Counted from the stretch's first letter, positions 1-9,024 are shown. The stretch is DNA of 25,352 nt from an uncultured Bacteroidota bacterium (GCA_937885735.1 CALABN010000292.1:1-25352), one strand, 5' to 3'. Numbers and translations: made by a program. The notes: generated from the sequence alone by a model not told the origin.

Positions 1-1154
1 TGTTCACGCCCGCCGATTTCGGCGCTTTTTCAGTCTATATGAGTGTTATAGGCATCATTGCCGTCATTGCGTCGTTGCGTTACGAGCAGACAATTATCCT
101 TCCTTCCGACGACAACAAGGCCTACAATTTGCTTTACTTGTCGTTTGCTATTGGCATAGTTGTGAGCATCATCACTGCGATTGCGCTTTGGCTGTTCAAG
201 CAACCGTTTATGCAACTGATTAACTTTCCCGAAAAATATTCGCATTGGTTGACGTTTGTCCCAGTATCGTTGTTTTGTCTGTCGATATATCAAGCACTTA
301 ATTACTACTTGATTAGATTGAAGCAGTTCAAGTTGTCGGCGTCAAACAAGGTTGAGCGACGGATAGCCGAAGGCGTCACGCAAACTTCCTTAGGGTTGAT
401 GGGCAACCAGACGGGCTTGGTTTGGGGCGACATTGCAGGGCAGTCGGTAACCGCATTGGTGGCAGGGCTTAAAGTGCACAAATTCGTTGGCAAGTTGAAA
501 GTCTCGTGGTCAACAATGAAATGCGTGGCCAGAGAGTACAAGAGTTTCCCGCTAAAAAACAGTTTTCCAGCATTCCTAAATGCGTTGAGCCTTTTGTTGC
601 CTACAATCTTCATTAACAGGCTTTTCGACGAAGATGTGACAGGCCTGTTCGATTTGGCGCGAATGTTGTTGATAATGCCGTTGTCGCTTGTCACCACGTC
701 GATGGGGCAGGTCTTGGTGCAACGTTTCACCGAACTGCGCAACAAGCGACAGTCCATTCGTCACGATTTTTGCCGAATTGCGATGCTGTTGGCTGTCTTG
801 GCTGTGGTGTTCGCCGTGGTGGCATACCTTTTGGCACCAACGCTTTTGGCACTCATCTTTGGCGAAACTTGGCGTGAATCAGGCTATTACGTTCGCATTC
901 TTGTGTGGGCGTTCTCGTTCAAGTTCGTGGTTTCGCCATTCAATATGGTGTTTACGGCATTTGAAAAGATTGGACGTCTGTCCGTTTGGCAGATAATATA
1001 TTTCTTGCTCATATTCAGCCTTTTGTTTGCACCCATTTCCGACATTTACGGCTTCTTGCGCTATTATCTTGTCGTGGAATTGGTTAGTTACGCCATTGTC
1101 GCAATAATGACAATTAGGGTTGTCTATGAATACGAAAAATCAATAACGATTTGA
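1..1154 (+). CDS. Wzx-like polysaccharide flippase, 5' end missing
   Basis: Integral membrane protein of the MATE/Wzx (polysaccharide biosynthesis) superfamily, expected to flip undecaprenyl-linked sugar repeat units across the inner membrane. The frame is open from base 3 to the left edge and reads FTPADFGAFSVY before the first ATG at 39. That matches the conserved N-terminal part of this family (a D-F-G motif followed by the ASLRYE segment), so the true start lies outside the window and the ATG at 39 is internal. About ten hydrophobic segments follow, separated by short basic loops. The stop at 1152-1154 lies just before the next gene, which shows operon coupling. Substrate specificity cannot be read from the sequence. 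The flippase call is confident from topology and the conserved N-terminal motif. Confidence 0.88.
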   Translation, partial: FTPADFGAFSVYMSVIGIIAVIASLRYEQTIILPSDDNKAYNLLYLSFAIGIVVSIITAIALWLFKQPFMQLINFPEKYSHWLTFVPVSLFCLSIYQALNYYLIRLKQFKLSASNKVERRIAEGVTQTSLGLMGNQTGLVWGDIAGQSVTALVAGLKVHKFVGKLKVSWSTMKCVAREYKSFPLKNSFPAFLNALSLLLPTIFINRLFDEDVTGLFDLARMLLIMPLSLVTTSMGQVLVQRFTELRNKRQSIRHDFCRIAMLLAVLAVVFAVVAYLLAPTLLALIFGETWRESGYYVRILVWAFSFKFVVSPFNMVFTAFEKIGRLSVWQIIYFLLIFSLLFAPISDIYGFLRYYLVVELVSYAIVAIMTIRVVYEYEKSITI

Positions 1155-1156
1155 AA

Positions 1157-2287
1157 ATGAAAGTGTTGTACCTGACGGAAGATTACATTGGCTCAAGGGT
1201 TCACCATAACCTTTGCCAGTCAATCGTTTGTGCTGATAGTCAGATGGATATGACGCTATTCTCGTTCGAAAGGCCAAACTATGGTTTGCGCGACATCAGA
1301 ACTACATATTCCGATGTAAAATACCGTACGGTGTCATCAATGTTCAGTGGCAATATGCTGATGTACAAGACGATATTCCCATATAAGGTCTCGTGCAAAT
1401 TAGGTCAGTTGACCCAAAAAGTCGATGCCAGCGACTTCGACTTGACCATAGCGAGCACGTTGTTTGCCGACGGGGCTGTCGCGCTGAAGTTGTGGAAGAA
1501 GTACGGAATCCCATACATAGTGGTTGTCCGTGGCACCGATGTCAATTTGTATATGAAAAAGATGCCACACTTGTATGCTGTTGGCCGTGAGATAGTCGCC
1601 AATGCGCGAAAAGTGGTGTTTGTGTCTCCTATTCAATATAAAATGACACTCAATTCGTTGGCATTCAGAAGAATATCGCAAGAATTGAAGGACAAGTCGA
1701 TAACCATTGCCAACGGTATTGATTCGGTTTGGATTGAAAACAAGTATTTTGGCGACGAGTCGAGAGTGTCCGATTCTGTCTTGTATATTGGCGTTTTCGA
1801 CAAGAACAAGAATGTGCTTTCATTGATAGACGCCTGCCGAAAATTGCGCCAGACATATCCCGATTTGACATTGAATTTGGTCGGCGGTGGCGGTGCGTGT
1901 GAACAGCAGGTCTTGGCGCAGGTTAATGCCAATCAGGATTGGATAAAGTATCACGGTTCAATTTACGACAAGCAGAAACTGATTCAGGTATGTCGCCAAA
2001 ATTCAGTTTTTGCGATGATTTCGATTTCCGAAACATTTGGTTTGGTATATTTGGAGGCTCTTTCGCAAGGTCTGCCAGTGGTTTACACGCAGAATCAGGG
2101 CTTTGACGGATTGATGACAGCCGAAGTCGGCTATTCAGTCAATCCTGTTAATGTGTCCGATATTGCAGGCAAGATAGGACTTGCATTGAGAAACAGAAAA
2201 CAGTTGCTGTTGAATGTGCAGGATGTTGATTTTGAGCAGTTTGGATGGAGTAAACGGGCTCAACAGTGGCTTGAAACCATAAGATGA
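1157..2287 (+). CDS. Glycosyltransferase family 4 (GT-B fold)
   Basis: Cytoplasmic or membrane-associated retaining glycosyltransferase that adds one sugar to a lipid-linked polysaccharide unit. From the ATG at 1157 it is 376 residues, the usual size for GT4. The N-terminal Rossmann half contains the VVVRGTDVN segment (about 122-130). The C-terminal half has the nucleotide-sugar site: LYIGVFDKNKN near 209-219, LVGGGG at 241-246, and the E-x7-E motif at E292 and E300 in SISETFGLVYLE. A TTG at 1151 would add two residues and overlap the flippase stop. ATG 1157 is preferred because MKVLYLTEDY is a typical GT4 start. Its stop is one base before the next start. Donor and acceptor sugars are unknown. 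Confidence 0.9.
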   Translation: MKVLYLTEDYIGSRVHHNLCQSIVCADSQMDMTLFSFERPNYGLRDIRTTYSDVKYRTVSSMFSGNMLMYKTIFPYKVSCKLGQLTQKVDASDFDLTIASTLFADGAVALKLWKKYGIPYIVVVRGTDVNLYMKKMPHLYAVGREIVANARKVVFVSPIQYKMTLNSLAFRRISQELKDKSITIANGIDSVWIENKYFGDESRVSDSVLYIGVFDKNKNVLSLIDACRKLRQTYPDLTLNLVGGGGACEQQVLAQVNANQDWIKYHGSIYDKQKLIQVCRQNSVFAMISISETFGLVYLEALSQGLPVVYTQNQGFDGLMTAEVGYSVNPVNVSDIAGKIGLALRNRKQLLLNVQDVDFEQFGWSKRAQQWLETIR

Positions 2288-2288
2288 A

Positions 2289-3278
2289 ATGATACGATTG
2301 TCTGTAATAGTGCCTTGTCGCAACGAGTTGAAATACATTGACGGTTGCATTGAATCTATCCTGAATCAGGATTTCCCTAAAGATGAAATGGAAGTCTTGT
2401 TCGTTGATGGAATGAGCACCGACGGGACGCGGGAAGTGCTTTCACAGTATTGTGAGAAGTACGGTTTTATGCGAATGCTTGACAATCCGCAATTTATAGT
2501 TCCTACAGCCTTGAACATTGGCATCAGGCAATCTGCAGGCAGTGTCATTATGCGTCTTGATGTGCATTCTGCCTTTGAGCCGTCTTATATGTCGATATTG
2601 GTTGCCAAACTCGATGAACTTGACGCCGATAATGTTGGCTGTGTTTGCCAGACCGATGTCAAGGAGCGCAATCCAAAGTCGTTGGCCATAAAGGCTGTTT
2701 TGAGCAGTCGGTTTGGTGTCGGCAATTCTGATTTCCGCACGGGAGTATCAAATGTGATGCTTGTCGATACCGTGCCGTTCGGATGCTATCGCCGAACCGT
2801 GTTCGAAAAATACGGAATGTTTGATGAACGTTTGGTTCGCAATCAGGATATAGAATTCAACAAGCGCATAGTAAGTGGATGTGGGCGTATCTATTTGATT
2901 CCGCAGGCTTTATTTACATATTTTGCTCGCGATAGCTTTTCGGCAATGTCGCACAACAACTATTCCAACGGTTTGTGGAACATACTCACGGTAAAATTGA
3001 CAGGCCGACTTACATCGTTGTCTGTCAGGCATTTTGTACCGATGTCGTTCTTGCTGTCGATAGTAGTCCCATTGCTTTTGATGTCAGTCGATTTGCGGTT
3101 CGGGCTTGTGACTGTAGCATCGGTGACTCTTTATTTCATACTAATGTCATTAGTGTGTCTAAAATCTATTGTGCAGTATAATGATTTGAAATTCAAATAT
3201 TTATTTGTCGCATTTTTGGTGTTGCATACATCGTACGGTTTTGGCTCACTAGTTGGCTTGTTTACATTTAGGAAGTGA
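2289..3278 (+). CDS. Glycosyltransferase family 2, ExoA-like, with C-terminal membrane helices
   Basis: Inverting GT-A glycosyltransferase, 329 residues. The N-terminal SVIVPCRNE and the FVDGMSTDGT segment (D40, D45) form the nucleotide-binding part. The metal-binding position reads D91-V92-H93, corresponding to the DGH-type motif of ExoA-like GT2 enzymes rather than a plain DxD. NQDIEF at 185-190 supplies the catalytic-base region (ED-like motif). Three hydrophobic segments at about 250-266, 271-293 and 303-325 anchor it in the inner membrane. The ATG lies one base after the previous stop, and the stop overlaps the next start, so it belongs to the same polysaccharide operon. The sugar transferred cannot be inferred. 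Confidence 0.9.
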   Translation: MIRLSVIVPCRNELKYIDGCIESILNQDFPKDEMEVLFVDGMSTDGTREVLSQYCEKYGFMRMLDNPQFIVPTALNIGIRQSAGSVIMRLDVHSAFEPSYMSILVAKLDELDADNVGCVCQTDVKERNPKSLAIKAVLSSRFGVGNSDFRTGVSNVMLVDTVPFGCYRRTVFEKYGMFDERLVRNQDIEFNKRIVSGCGRIYLIPQALFTYFARDSFSAMSHNNYSNGLWNILTVKLTGRLTSLSVRHFVPMSFLLSIVVPLLLMSVDLRFGLVTVASVTLYFILMSLVCLKSIVQYNDLKFKYLFVAFLVLHTSYGFGSLVGLFTFRK

Positions 3279-4561
3279 TGAACAATAAAAAAACAATATT
3301 CGGAGCATTTTTAATGCTTGCCTTGCTCATAATGCCATTTTATCCTATTTGGAGCGAGGTGGCAGTCGCTTTGCTATTTGTTGTCGGCGTATGCCTGAAA
3401 AGTCAAGACGCAAAAATTGATTTTCACAATCCAGTCGCCATATTGTCGGGATTGATATTGATGCTTTTTGCTGTGTCTGCTATCAGTCTGACAACCAGTT
3501 CTGATTTTTTTGTTGGCCTGAAAAATCTTCATACATACATACCGTTCGCTGTATTGCCGATACTCTATTTTTTGTATGATAAATACTTGACAAATAATAA
3601 TTTAAAATTATTAAAGGCGGTTTCGGCAGGCGTATTGTTGGCATCTGCCGTGTGCTTGATTTTGGCGGTTGTCCGTTCATTCTATTTGGTAAACGGACAT
3701 TTGGTTTTCAATCCTTATATTAGTTACCGAAATCAGTTCGTCTATACATATCTGTCTGTTTTTCAATATACAAACACATTCGCGATGATGGCAGTGTTTG
3801 TTGTGGCAGTATTGGTTTGGGTATTGATGTATGGCAACGAAGTTAAACGCAAGTGGCTGATATACTCGTCGATAGGCTTGTGCCTGCTTATGGTTTTCCT
3901 ATTGTCGTCACGAACTAATGTCTATGCATTGTTTGCCGTTCTCTATTTTTCAGTATTTGTATTCTATTTTAGGTTTAAAAGATTGATTCATAGTATATTG
4001 CTTTTTGTTGCCGTTACGGGTTTGTTTTGGGTTTTCCAGACGTGCAACTACCGTGTGATGAACCTCTCGCAAAAAGTGGCGAGTTACATAACCGAGGAGG
4101 ATATACAAATGGAAAACGGCTATGTCATAAAGCATCCCGAAAAAGTTGAAGATGTCAATATTAGGTTCCAGATGTGGGAGACAGGTCTCAAGATTGTTCG
4201 GAACAATTGGATGACAGGCTGTGGAATAGGCGATTATAAGTCGTTGTTGCGCTCCCGTTATCAGTCCGACGGCCTGACCGAAGCCTACGAAAAATGTTAC
4301 GACCAGCATAATCAGTACATTGAGACAATAGGCACATTAGGAATATTAGGGTTCGCCATTCTGATATCCATTATGGCCTTCGCGCTTTATTTGTCGTGGA
4401 AATCACGCAATTATCTTTTGTTTTGTTGCCTGATGATATTGGCATTGAATATGCTTTTGGAATCGATGTTCAACCGTTATAGCGGAAGTCTATTCTTCGT
4501 CGTTTCGCTTATGCTGTCGGCAATGGCCGGACAGAAAAATGGAAAGATACCATTCTGTTGA
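3278..4561 (+). CDS. O-antigen polymerase/ligase family membrane protein (Wzy/WaaL-like)
   Basis: Inner-membrane protein of 427 residues with about ten predicted helices. It should polymerise or ligate lipid-linked polysaccharide units on the periplasmic side. The large periplasmic loop, about 260-350, has the family hallmarks: RFQMWETG around 296 and HNQYIETIGTLGILG beginning at H344 (the H-N-x-Y ... G-x-x-G signature of the Wzy_C/O-antigen-ligase family). An arginine at 212 in SSRTNV is also typical. The ATG at 3278 shares its A with the preceding TGA; a GTG at 3275 would add one residue. Polymerase and ligase cannot be told apart by sequence alone, but position after flippase and transferases favours a Wzy-type polymerase. 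It is the last gene of the cluster. Confidence 0.82.
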   Translation: MNNKKTIFGAFLMLALLIMPFYPIWSEVAVALLFVVGVCLKSQDAKIDFHNPVAILSGLILMLFAVSAISLTTSSDFFVGLKNLHTYIPFAVLPILYFLYDKYLTNNNLKLLKAVSAGVLLASAVCLILAVVRSFYLVNGHLVFNPYISYRNQFVYTYLSVFQYTNTFAMMAVFVVAVLVWVLMYGNEVKRKWLIYSSIGLCLLMVFLLSSRTNVYALFAVLYFSVFVFYFRFKRLIHSILLFVAVTGLFWVFQTCNYRVMNLSQKVASYITEEDIQMENGYVIKHPEKVEDVNIRFQMWETGLKIVRNNWMTGCGIGDYKSLLRSRYQSDGLTEAYEKCYDQHNQYIETIGTLGILGFAILISIMAFALYLSWKSRNYLLFCCLMILALNMLLESMFNRYSGSLFFVVSLMLSAMAGQKNGKIPFC

Positions 4562-4645
4562 TTCCATTTGTATTTCAGAAAAAATATCAGTTGACACAAA
4601 TGGTCAAATAAACGGGTAGCAATTCCTTTTTTCATTGCCATACAC

Positions 4646-4653
4646 TATCTTTG
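4646..4653 (+). promoter_or_regulatory. Bacteroidota-type -7 element upstream of uvrA
   Basis: TATCTTTG matches the Bacteroidota primary sigma factor -7 consensus TAnnTTTG and is followed by GCACG, a common continuation. No good TTTG lies 19-21 bases upstream, so the -33 box is weak. Transcription would start near 4660, leaving a leader of about 110 nt before the uvrA ATG. The rest of the 209-base gap holds only a loose 8-bp inverted repeat (CCATTTGT at 4564-4571 with ACAAATGG at 4596-4603). That may help end the polysaccharide operon but lacks a T-tract. Confidence 0.6.
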
Positions 4654-4770
4654 CACGAATTTTCCCGACAATGTGGTTGTCGCTTGTCGGTTTTTTCAAA
4701 TGCTTGAGAAATAATAATTTGAGGTTGAATTTAAGGTGCATTTACATAAATCACCATTAATATTAAGCAG

Positions 4771-7557
4771 ATGGGCAGTCAGTATATCGAAATAAAAGGG
4801 GCCAGGGTGAACAATCTTAAGAATATCGACCTTAAGATTGAACGTAACAAACTGATTGTCATTACAGGATTGTCAGGTAGTGGCAAGTCGTCATTGGCAT
4901 TCGACACCCTTTACGCCGAAGGCCAGCGCCGTTATGTCGAGAGTTTGTCGGCTTATGCTCGTCAGTTCTTGGGCAGGATAAACAAGCCCGAAACCGACTA
5001 CATCAAAGGAATTCCGCCTGCCATTGCCATCGAGCAGAAGGTTTGTAGCCGAAATCCGCGTTCCACGGTCGGCACTTCAACCGAAATTTACGATTACCTT
5101 AAACTTCTGTTCGCTCGAATCGGCAAGACATATTCGCCTGTTTCAGGGCAACTTGTCAAGAAACATTCCGTGCAAGATGTTGTGGATTACCTTCTTACAT
5201 TCCCCGAACACACAAAGGCGCTCATACTTGCACATCTGAATTTGACCAATGGGCGAACTGTTGACAAGGCATTGACAGTGCTCAAGCAACAAGGATTCAG
5301 CCGTATCGAGGTTAATGGAGAAATTGTTAATATTGATGATTATCAGATAGTTGATTCTGATGCCATAAACATTGTGGTTGACCGTATTGTGGTCAATTCC
5401 GAGCAGGACAACTTGAGCCGAATTGCCGATTCGGTGCAAACCGCCTTTTTCGAAGGATTGGGTTCGTGCCAGGTGAAAGTGCTTAAGAGCGACAAGACAA
5501 TTACAGCCGATTTCTCGAACAGGTTTGAGGCTGACGGAATCACATTCATCGAGCCGACTGAGCACTTGTTCAGTTTTAACACGCCATTGGGCGCTTGTCC
5601 CGAGTGTGGCGGATTCGGAAACACCATAGGCATCGACCCTGATTTGGTTATCCCAAACAAGAGCCTTTCGGTTTACGACGGCGCTATAGTCTGTTGGCGT
5701 GGCGATTCAATGTCGAAATGGAACGATGATTTGATTTATAGTGCCGATAAGTTCGATTTTCCTATCTACAAGCCTGTCAACGAATTGACAAAGGAGCAAT
5801 ACGATTTGCTTTGGACAGGAAACAAGTATTTTCACGGAATCAACGACTTCTTCAAGTTCGTGGAGCAGAATGCATACAAGATCCAGTACCGTGTGCTGAT
5901 GTCGCGCTATCGCGGACGCACGGAATGCCCCGTTTGCCACGGCTCACGGCTCAAGGCGGAAGCCGAGTATGTCAAGGTGAATGGCTATTCCATTGTCGAT
6001 TTGGTGAATATGCCTGTCAATGAACTGAATAAAGTGTTCGGCTCGTTCAAGTTTGATGCACACGATGAAAAAGTTGCAGGACGATTGCTTGTCGAGATAA
6101 GGAACCGCATCGGTTTCCTGAAAGATGTGGGATTAGGATATCTTACGTTGAGCCGTCTGTCGTCAACGTTGAGCGGTGGCGAGAGCCAGCGAATCAACCT
6201 TGCAACATCGTTAGGAAGCAGTCTTGTCGGTTCGCTTTACATTCTTGATGAACCTTCAATCGGGCTTCATTCTAAAGATACCGAATTGCTTATCAAGGTT
6301 TTGCGCAACCTTCAGCGCATAGGCAACACGGTTGTTGTAGTAGAGCACGATGAAGATATCATACGCTCTGCCGACGAAATCATCGACATAGGCCCATTGG
6401 CAGGACGTTTGGGTGGCGAAGTGGTGTTCCACGGCGATCACCAACAACTCGAAAAAGATGAGAAAAGCCTTACTGCGCAATATCTTACAGGCAAGTTAAG
6501 CATTCCAGTTCCCGAATTCCGTCGCAAATGGCGCGATTTCATCGGAATTGAAGGCGCTTGCGAAAACAACCTGAAAAACGTTGACGTCAAGTTCCCGCTC
6601 GGAACCATAACGGTTGTCACAGGCGTCTCGGGAAGCGGAAAATCGACACTTGTCAACAAGATACTCTACAACGCTCTTCTGAAATATTACGGCGGACAGG
6701 CCGAACAGCGTACGGGCAATTTCCGCAAATTGTACGGCGACCTAAAGCGCATCAGCCGTGTCGAATACGTTGACCAGAATCCAATAGGCAAGTCAACTCG
6801 TTCAAATCCAGCATCGTATTTGAAAGCATATGACGAGATTCGCAAACTCTTTGCCGACCAGCAAGGGGCAAAGATTATGGGAATGTCGCCATCGTTCTTC
6901 TCGTTCAATGTCGATGGAGGCCGTTGCGAGGAATGTCAGGGCGAGGGCAAGATTAAGATTGAGATGCAGTTTATGGCCGATGTTGAGTTGGTTTGCGAGA
7001 GTTGCCACGGCCAGCGGTTCAAGCAAGTGGTGCTCGATGTCCGCTATCGCGAAAAAAATATCAACGATGTCTTGAATATGACTGTCAATGAGGCTGTAGA
7101 GTTCTTTAGCCAAGATGCCGATTCTACCTGCCGTCGAATCGTGGAACGCCTGAAGCCGTTGGTCGATGTCGGACTCGGCTACATCAAGTTGGGGCAGTCG
7201 TCGAGCACCTTGAGCGGTGGCGAGAGCCAGCGCGTCAAATTGGCGTCGTTCCTTGGCTCCGAGGAGTCGGGCACGCCTACAATGTTCATTTTTGACGAAC
7301 CTACAACAGGCTTGCATTTTCACGATATCAGCAAACTGATGAAGTCCTTCAATGCGCTTGTCGACAAGGGACACACGGTTTTAATCATCGAGCATAATCT
7401 CGAAGTCATTAAATGTGCCGATTGGGTTATCGACCTTGGGCCTGAAGGAGGTCAGGATGGCGGTAACATCGTTTTTGAAGGAACCCCTGAAGATTTGGTC
7501 GGGTGTGAACGGTCTTATACAGGTAAATATTTGAAAGATAAACTTATAAACTTATAA
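4771..7557 (+). CDS. uvrA: Excinuclease ABC subunit A
   Basis: Damage-recognition ATPase of nucleotide excision repair. It works as a dimer with UvrB to find bulky lesions. At 928 residues it is close to the usual 940. Visible motifs: first Walker A GLSGSGKSS (33-41), ABC signature LSGGESQR (467-474) with ILDEPSIGLH after it, second Walker A GVSGSGKST (618-626), second signature LSGGESQR (814-821) and Walker B IFDEPTTGLH. Zinc sites: C276/C279, C386/C389, and the C-terminal finger C719/C722 with C742/C745. The first CxxC that normally precedes FSFN-x-P-x-G-A-C is absent: the text there reads GITFIEPTEHLFSFN. I recall this as usual for Bacteroidota UvrA. It has its own promoter and is coupled to the next gene by a 2-base gap. 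Confidence 0.98.
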   Translation: MGSQYIEIKGARVNNLKNIDLKIERNKLIVITGLSGSGKSSLAFDTLYAEGQRRYVESLSAYARQFLGRINKPETDYIKGIPPAIAIEQKVCSRNPRSTVGTSTEIYDYLKLLFARIGKTYSPVSGQLVKKHSVQDVVDYLLTFPEHTKALILAHLNLTNGRTVDKALTVLKQQGFSRIEVNGEIVNIDDYQIVDSDAINIVVDRIVVNSEQDNLSRIADSVQTAFFEGLGSCQVKVLKSDKTITADFSNRFEADGITFIEPTEHLFSFNTPLGACPECGGFGNTIGIDPDLVIPNKSLSVYDGAIVCWRGDSMSKWNDDLIYSADKFDFPIYKPVNELTKEQYDLLWTGNKYFHGINDFFKFVEQNAYKIQYRVLMSRYRGRTECPVCHGSRLKAEAEYVKVNGYSIVDLVNMPVNELNKVFGSFKFDAHDEKVAGRLLVEIRNRIGFLKDVGLGYLTLSRLSSTLSGGESQRINLATSLGSSLVGSLYILDEPSIGLHSKDTELLIKVLRNLQRIGNTVVVVEHDEDIIRSADEIIDIGPLAGRLGGEVVFHGDHQQLEKDEKSLTAQYLTGKLSIPVPEFRRKWRDFIGIEGACENNLKNVDVKFPLGTITVVTGVSGSGKSTLVNKILYNALLKYYGGQAEQRTGNFRKLYGDLKRISRVEYVDQNPIGKSTRSNPASYLKAYDEIRKLFADQQGAKIMGMSPSFFSFNVDGGRCEECQGEGKIKIEMQFMADVELVCESCHGQRFKQVVLDVRYREKNINDVLNMTVNEAVEFFSQDADSTCRRIVERLKPLVDVGLGYIKLGQSSSTLSGGESQRVKLASFLGSEESGTPTMFIFDEPTTGLHFHDISKLMKSFNALVDKGHTVLIIEHNLEVIKCADWVIDLGPEGGQDGGNIVFEGTPEDLVGCERSYTGKYLKDKLINL

Positions 7558-7559
7558 GG

Positions 7560-8039
7560 ATGATTGAAGATAAGGATGGACTGATAGTAGCCGTCGGCAA
7601 TGCAATGGAGCATTATTTTGACGAGTTCAATGCAGGTTGGTATATCGACTATACTACGCAGGATGTTGTGATGATTGAAGATTACATTTTCGAACTCGAC
7701 GATGATGCAAAGTCGGAAGTCAAGTGGGAGAAGGATATGGTTGACATTGTGCGCAACCACCATTTGGAGCGCATTGACAATCCTTCGGACAACATTAAGC
7801 GCCAGGTGATGCAGGATTTTGCCGAAATGCAACCCAACAAGAATATCCGCGGTCACTTGGAGTTCTCAATAATCCAGCAACAGGAGTTTGCATCGTTCAA
7901 GAATGTGGTTTACGAACTCGGATTGGAGCGCGATTGGGCCGAATTCCGTACCGAAGAGTATCAGCGCATTGCAAAGAAATGGGTTAAGAAGAAACGCTTC
8001 GATTTTATTGACGGTCAGTTGGTTCGCCGTACCGATTGA
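7560..8039 (+). CDS. UPF0158-like protein of unknown function
   Basis: Acidic soluble protein of 159 residues without signal peptide or membrane segment. The C-terminal third (SFKNVVYELGLERDWAEF, then EEYQRIAKKWV) resembles the end of the UPF0158 family, where an F-x-x-F-K-x-x-L block is followed by W-x-x-F-x-x-x-E and a terminal W. The middle has an acidic IFELDDDAK stretch, like the acidic segment after the beta-hairpin in that family. It starts 2 bases after the uvrA stop, so translation is probably coupled and it shares the uvrA promoter. A role in DNA repair is only a neighbourhood inference. Family assignment rests on remembered pattern and is moderate. Confidence 0.7.
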   Translation: MIEDKDGLIVAVGNAMEHYFDEFNAGWYIDYTTQDVVMIEDYIFELDDDAKSEVKWEKDMVDIVRNHHLERIDNPSDNIKRQVMQDFAEMQPNKNIRGHLEFSIIQQQEFASFKNVVYELGLERDWAEFRTEEYQRIAKKWVKKKRFDFIDGQLVRRTD

Positions 8040-8061
8040 CATCTTGTGAAAGTAATTCATA

Positions 8062-8092
8062 AAAAAAGTCTCGCCTTGGCGAGACTTTTTTA
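8062..8092. terminator. Bidirectional intrinsic terminator
   Basis: A perfect 8-bp stem, GTCTCGCC (8068-8075) and GGCGAGAC (8078-8085), is flanked by seven A on the left and a T-run on the right. The hairpin can therefore stop transcription from both directions. It lies between the convergent ends of the UPF0158-like gene (stop at 8039) and the - strand stress-protein gene (stop at 8125). Confidence 0.9.
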
Positions 8093-8124
8093 TTTTGATA
8101 AACAAATTCTTGATAGTCTTGTTA

Positions 8125-9000
8125 TTAGCAAGCGGGAGTCTTGAAAATTACATTGTATTTGTTATGAGGAACAATGCTCATTACAGGCACATTCGCCTTG
8201 CTTATGATGCTCTTTGCAAACGACCCCATAAAAGAAGTCACAATTTCAAGTTGTTGGTGAGTTGTTATTATTACCAAATCGCCATTGTTTGAGTCGATAA
8301 AGTCGAGAACGCCGTCAACTTGGTCGTCGGTCTTGAACAGGTTGCCTGTACATTTTATGCCACGTTCGGTGATGTAGTTCACCACTTGATCCTGTTGCTG
8401 ACGTAACTTCTTGTATAGCAATTCGTCGTTGAACGTGTATGCTGAAACCACCATAATTTCGGCATTCAGTTTCTTTGCGATGTCAACAGCGTCGACAACC
8501 TTCTCGCGTGTCTCTTTTGATATGTCGAGAGGCAGGATTATGCGTTTGATGTCAGAGTCTTTCGGCTCGCATTTGATTGTGATTACAGGGCACTGCGCTT
8601 CAGAAACGACACGAAGTGCGTTCGTTCCGATAATCAGTTTCTTGATGTTGTCGGCATGGCTTGTGCCCATAATTATTGCGCTTGCATTCAGCGATTTGGC
8701 CGTTTGCATTATCGTGTCGCAAAGTTTGCCTTTGGCAATCAAACAGTCGAATTGCGAATCGTCAATATCGGCAGACTTGTGCACGAAATTGCGCATATGG
8801 TCTTGCAGTTTCTTTAGCAATATATCTCTTTCCACATCAGTGAAAAAATCCGACCAGATAGGGTCCACACCTTTGATGACGTTGATGAATGTGATTTTCC
8901 CGTTAAGCGTTTTGTTCAACTTGACGGCATATTTTAGTCCGAAGATTGACTTGTCAGAATAATCTATCGGCACTAGTAAATGGCTTTTTTGTGCTTCCAT
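8125..9000 (-). CDS. Tandem universal stress protein (two UspA domains)
   Basis: Cytoplasmic protein of 291 residues made of two Usp domains. Domain 1 (about 6-143) starts HLLVPIDYSDKS and ends with GTSHADNIKKLIIGTNA and CPVITIK. Domain 2 (about 152-277) starts IKRIILPLDIS and ends with THQQLEIVTSFMGSFAKSI and VPVMSIVP. The ATP-binding signature G-x2-G-x9-G-S/T is incomplete: in domain 1 the second glycine is replaced (GTSHADN), and domain 2 has only the final G-S. Nucleotide binding is therefore doubtful or altered. The start at 9000 (MEAQKSHLLVP) is chosen because the frame extension to 9027 is K/N/I-rich and overlaps the promoter. It is divergent from the phosphorylase gene. What it responds to cannot be told from the sequence. 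Confidence 0.93.
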   Translation of the reverse strand: MEAQKSHLLVPIDYSDKSIFGLKYAVKLNKTLNGKITFINVIKGVDPIWSDFFTDVERDILLKKLQDHMRNFVHKSADIDDSQFDCLIAKGKLCDTIMQTAKSLNASAIIMGTSHADNIKKLIIGTNALRVVSEAQCPVITIKCEPKDSDIKRIILPLDISKETREKVVDAVDIAKKLNAEIMVVSAYTFNDELLYKKLRQQQDQVVNYITERGIKCTGNLFKTDDQVDGVLDFIDSNNGDLVIITTHQQLEIVTSFMGSFAKSIISKANVPVMSIVPHNKYNVIFKTPAC

Positions 9001-9016
9001 TTTTTTTGTATTTTTG
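8988..9016 (+). promoter_or_regulatory. Promoter of the phosphorylase operon
   Basis: TATTTTTG at 9009-9016 matches the TAnnTTTG -7 consensus, with TTTG at 8988-8991 as a possible -33 box (17-base spacer, slightly short). Transcription would begin near 9023, about 48 nt before the ATG at 9071. The -33 box lies inside the first codons of the divergent stress-protein gene. Confidence 0.55.
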
Positions 9017-9024
9017 ATAATATA

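Noticed and set aside
39..1154. ATG at 39 as the true start of the flippase
   Set aside because: The frame continues open to the left edge with conserved family residues (FTPADFGAF), so the ATG is internal and the gene is truncated by the window.
2559..2573. DVH in place of DxD in the GT2 enzyme as a sign of inactivity
   Set aside because: ExoA-like GT2 enzymes normally carry D-G-H or similar at this position, and the other motifs are intact.
6802..7374. 190-residue frame opposite uvrA
   Set aside because: Antisense to the conserved UvrA second ATPase and zinc finger. Shadow frame.
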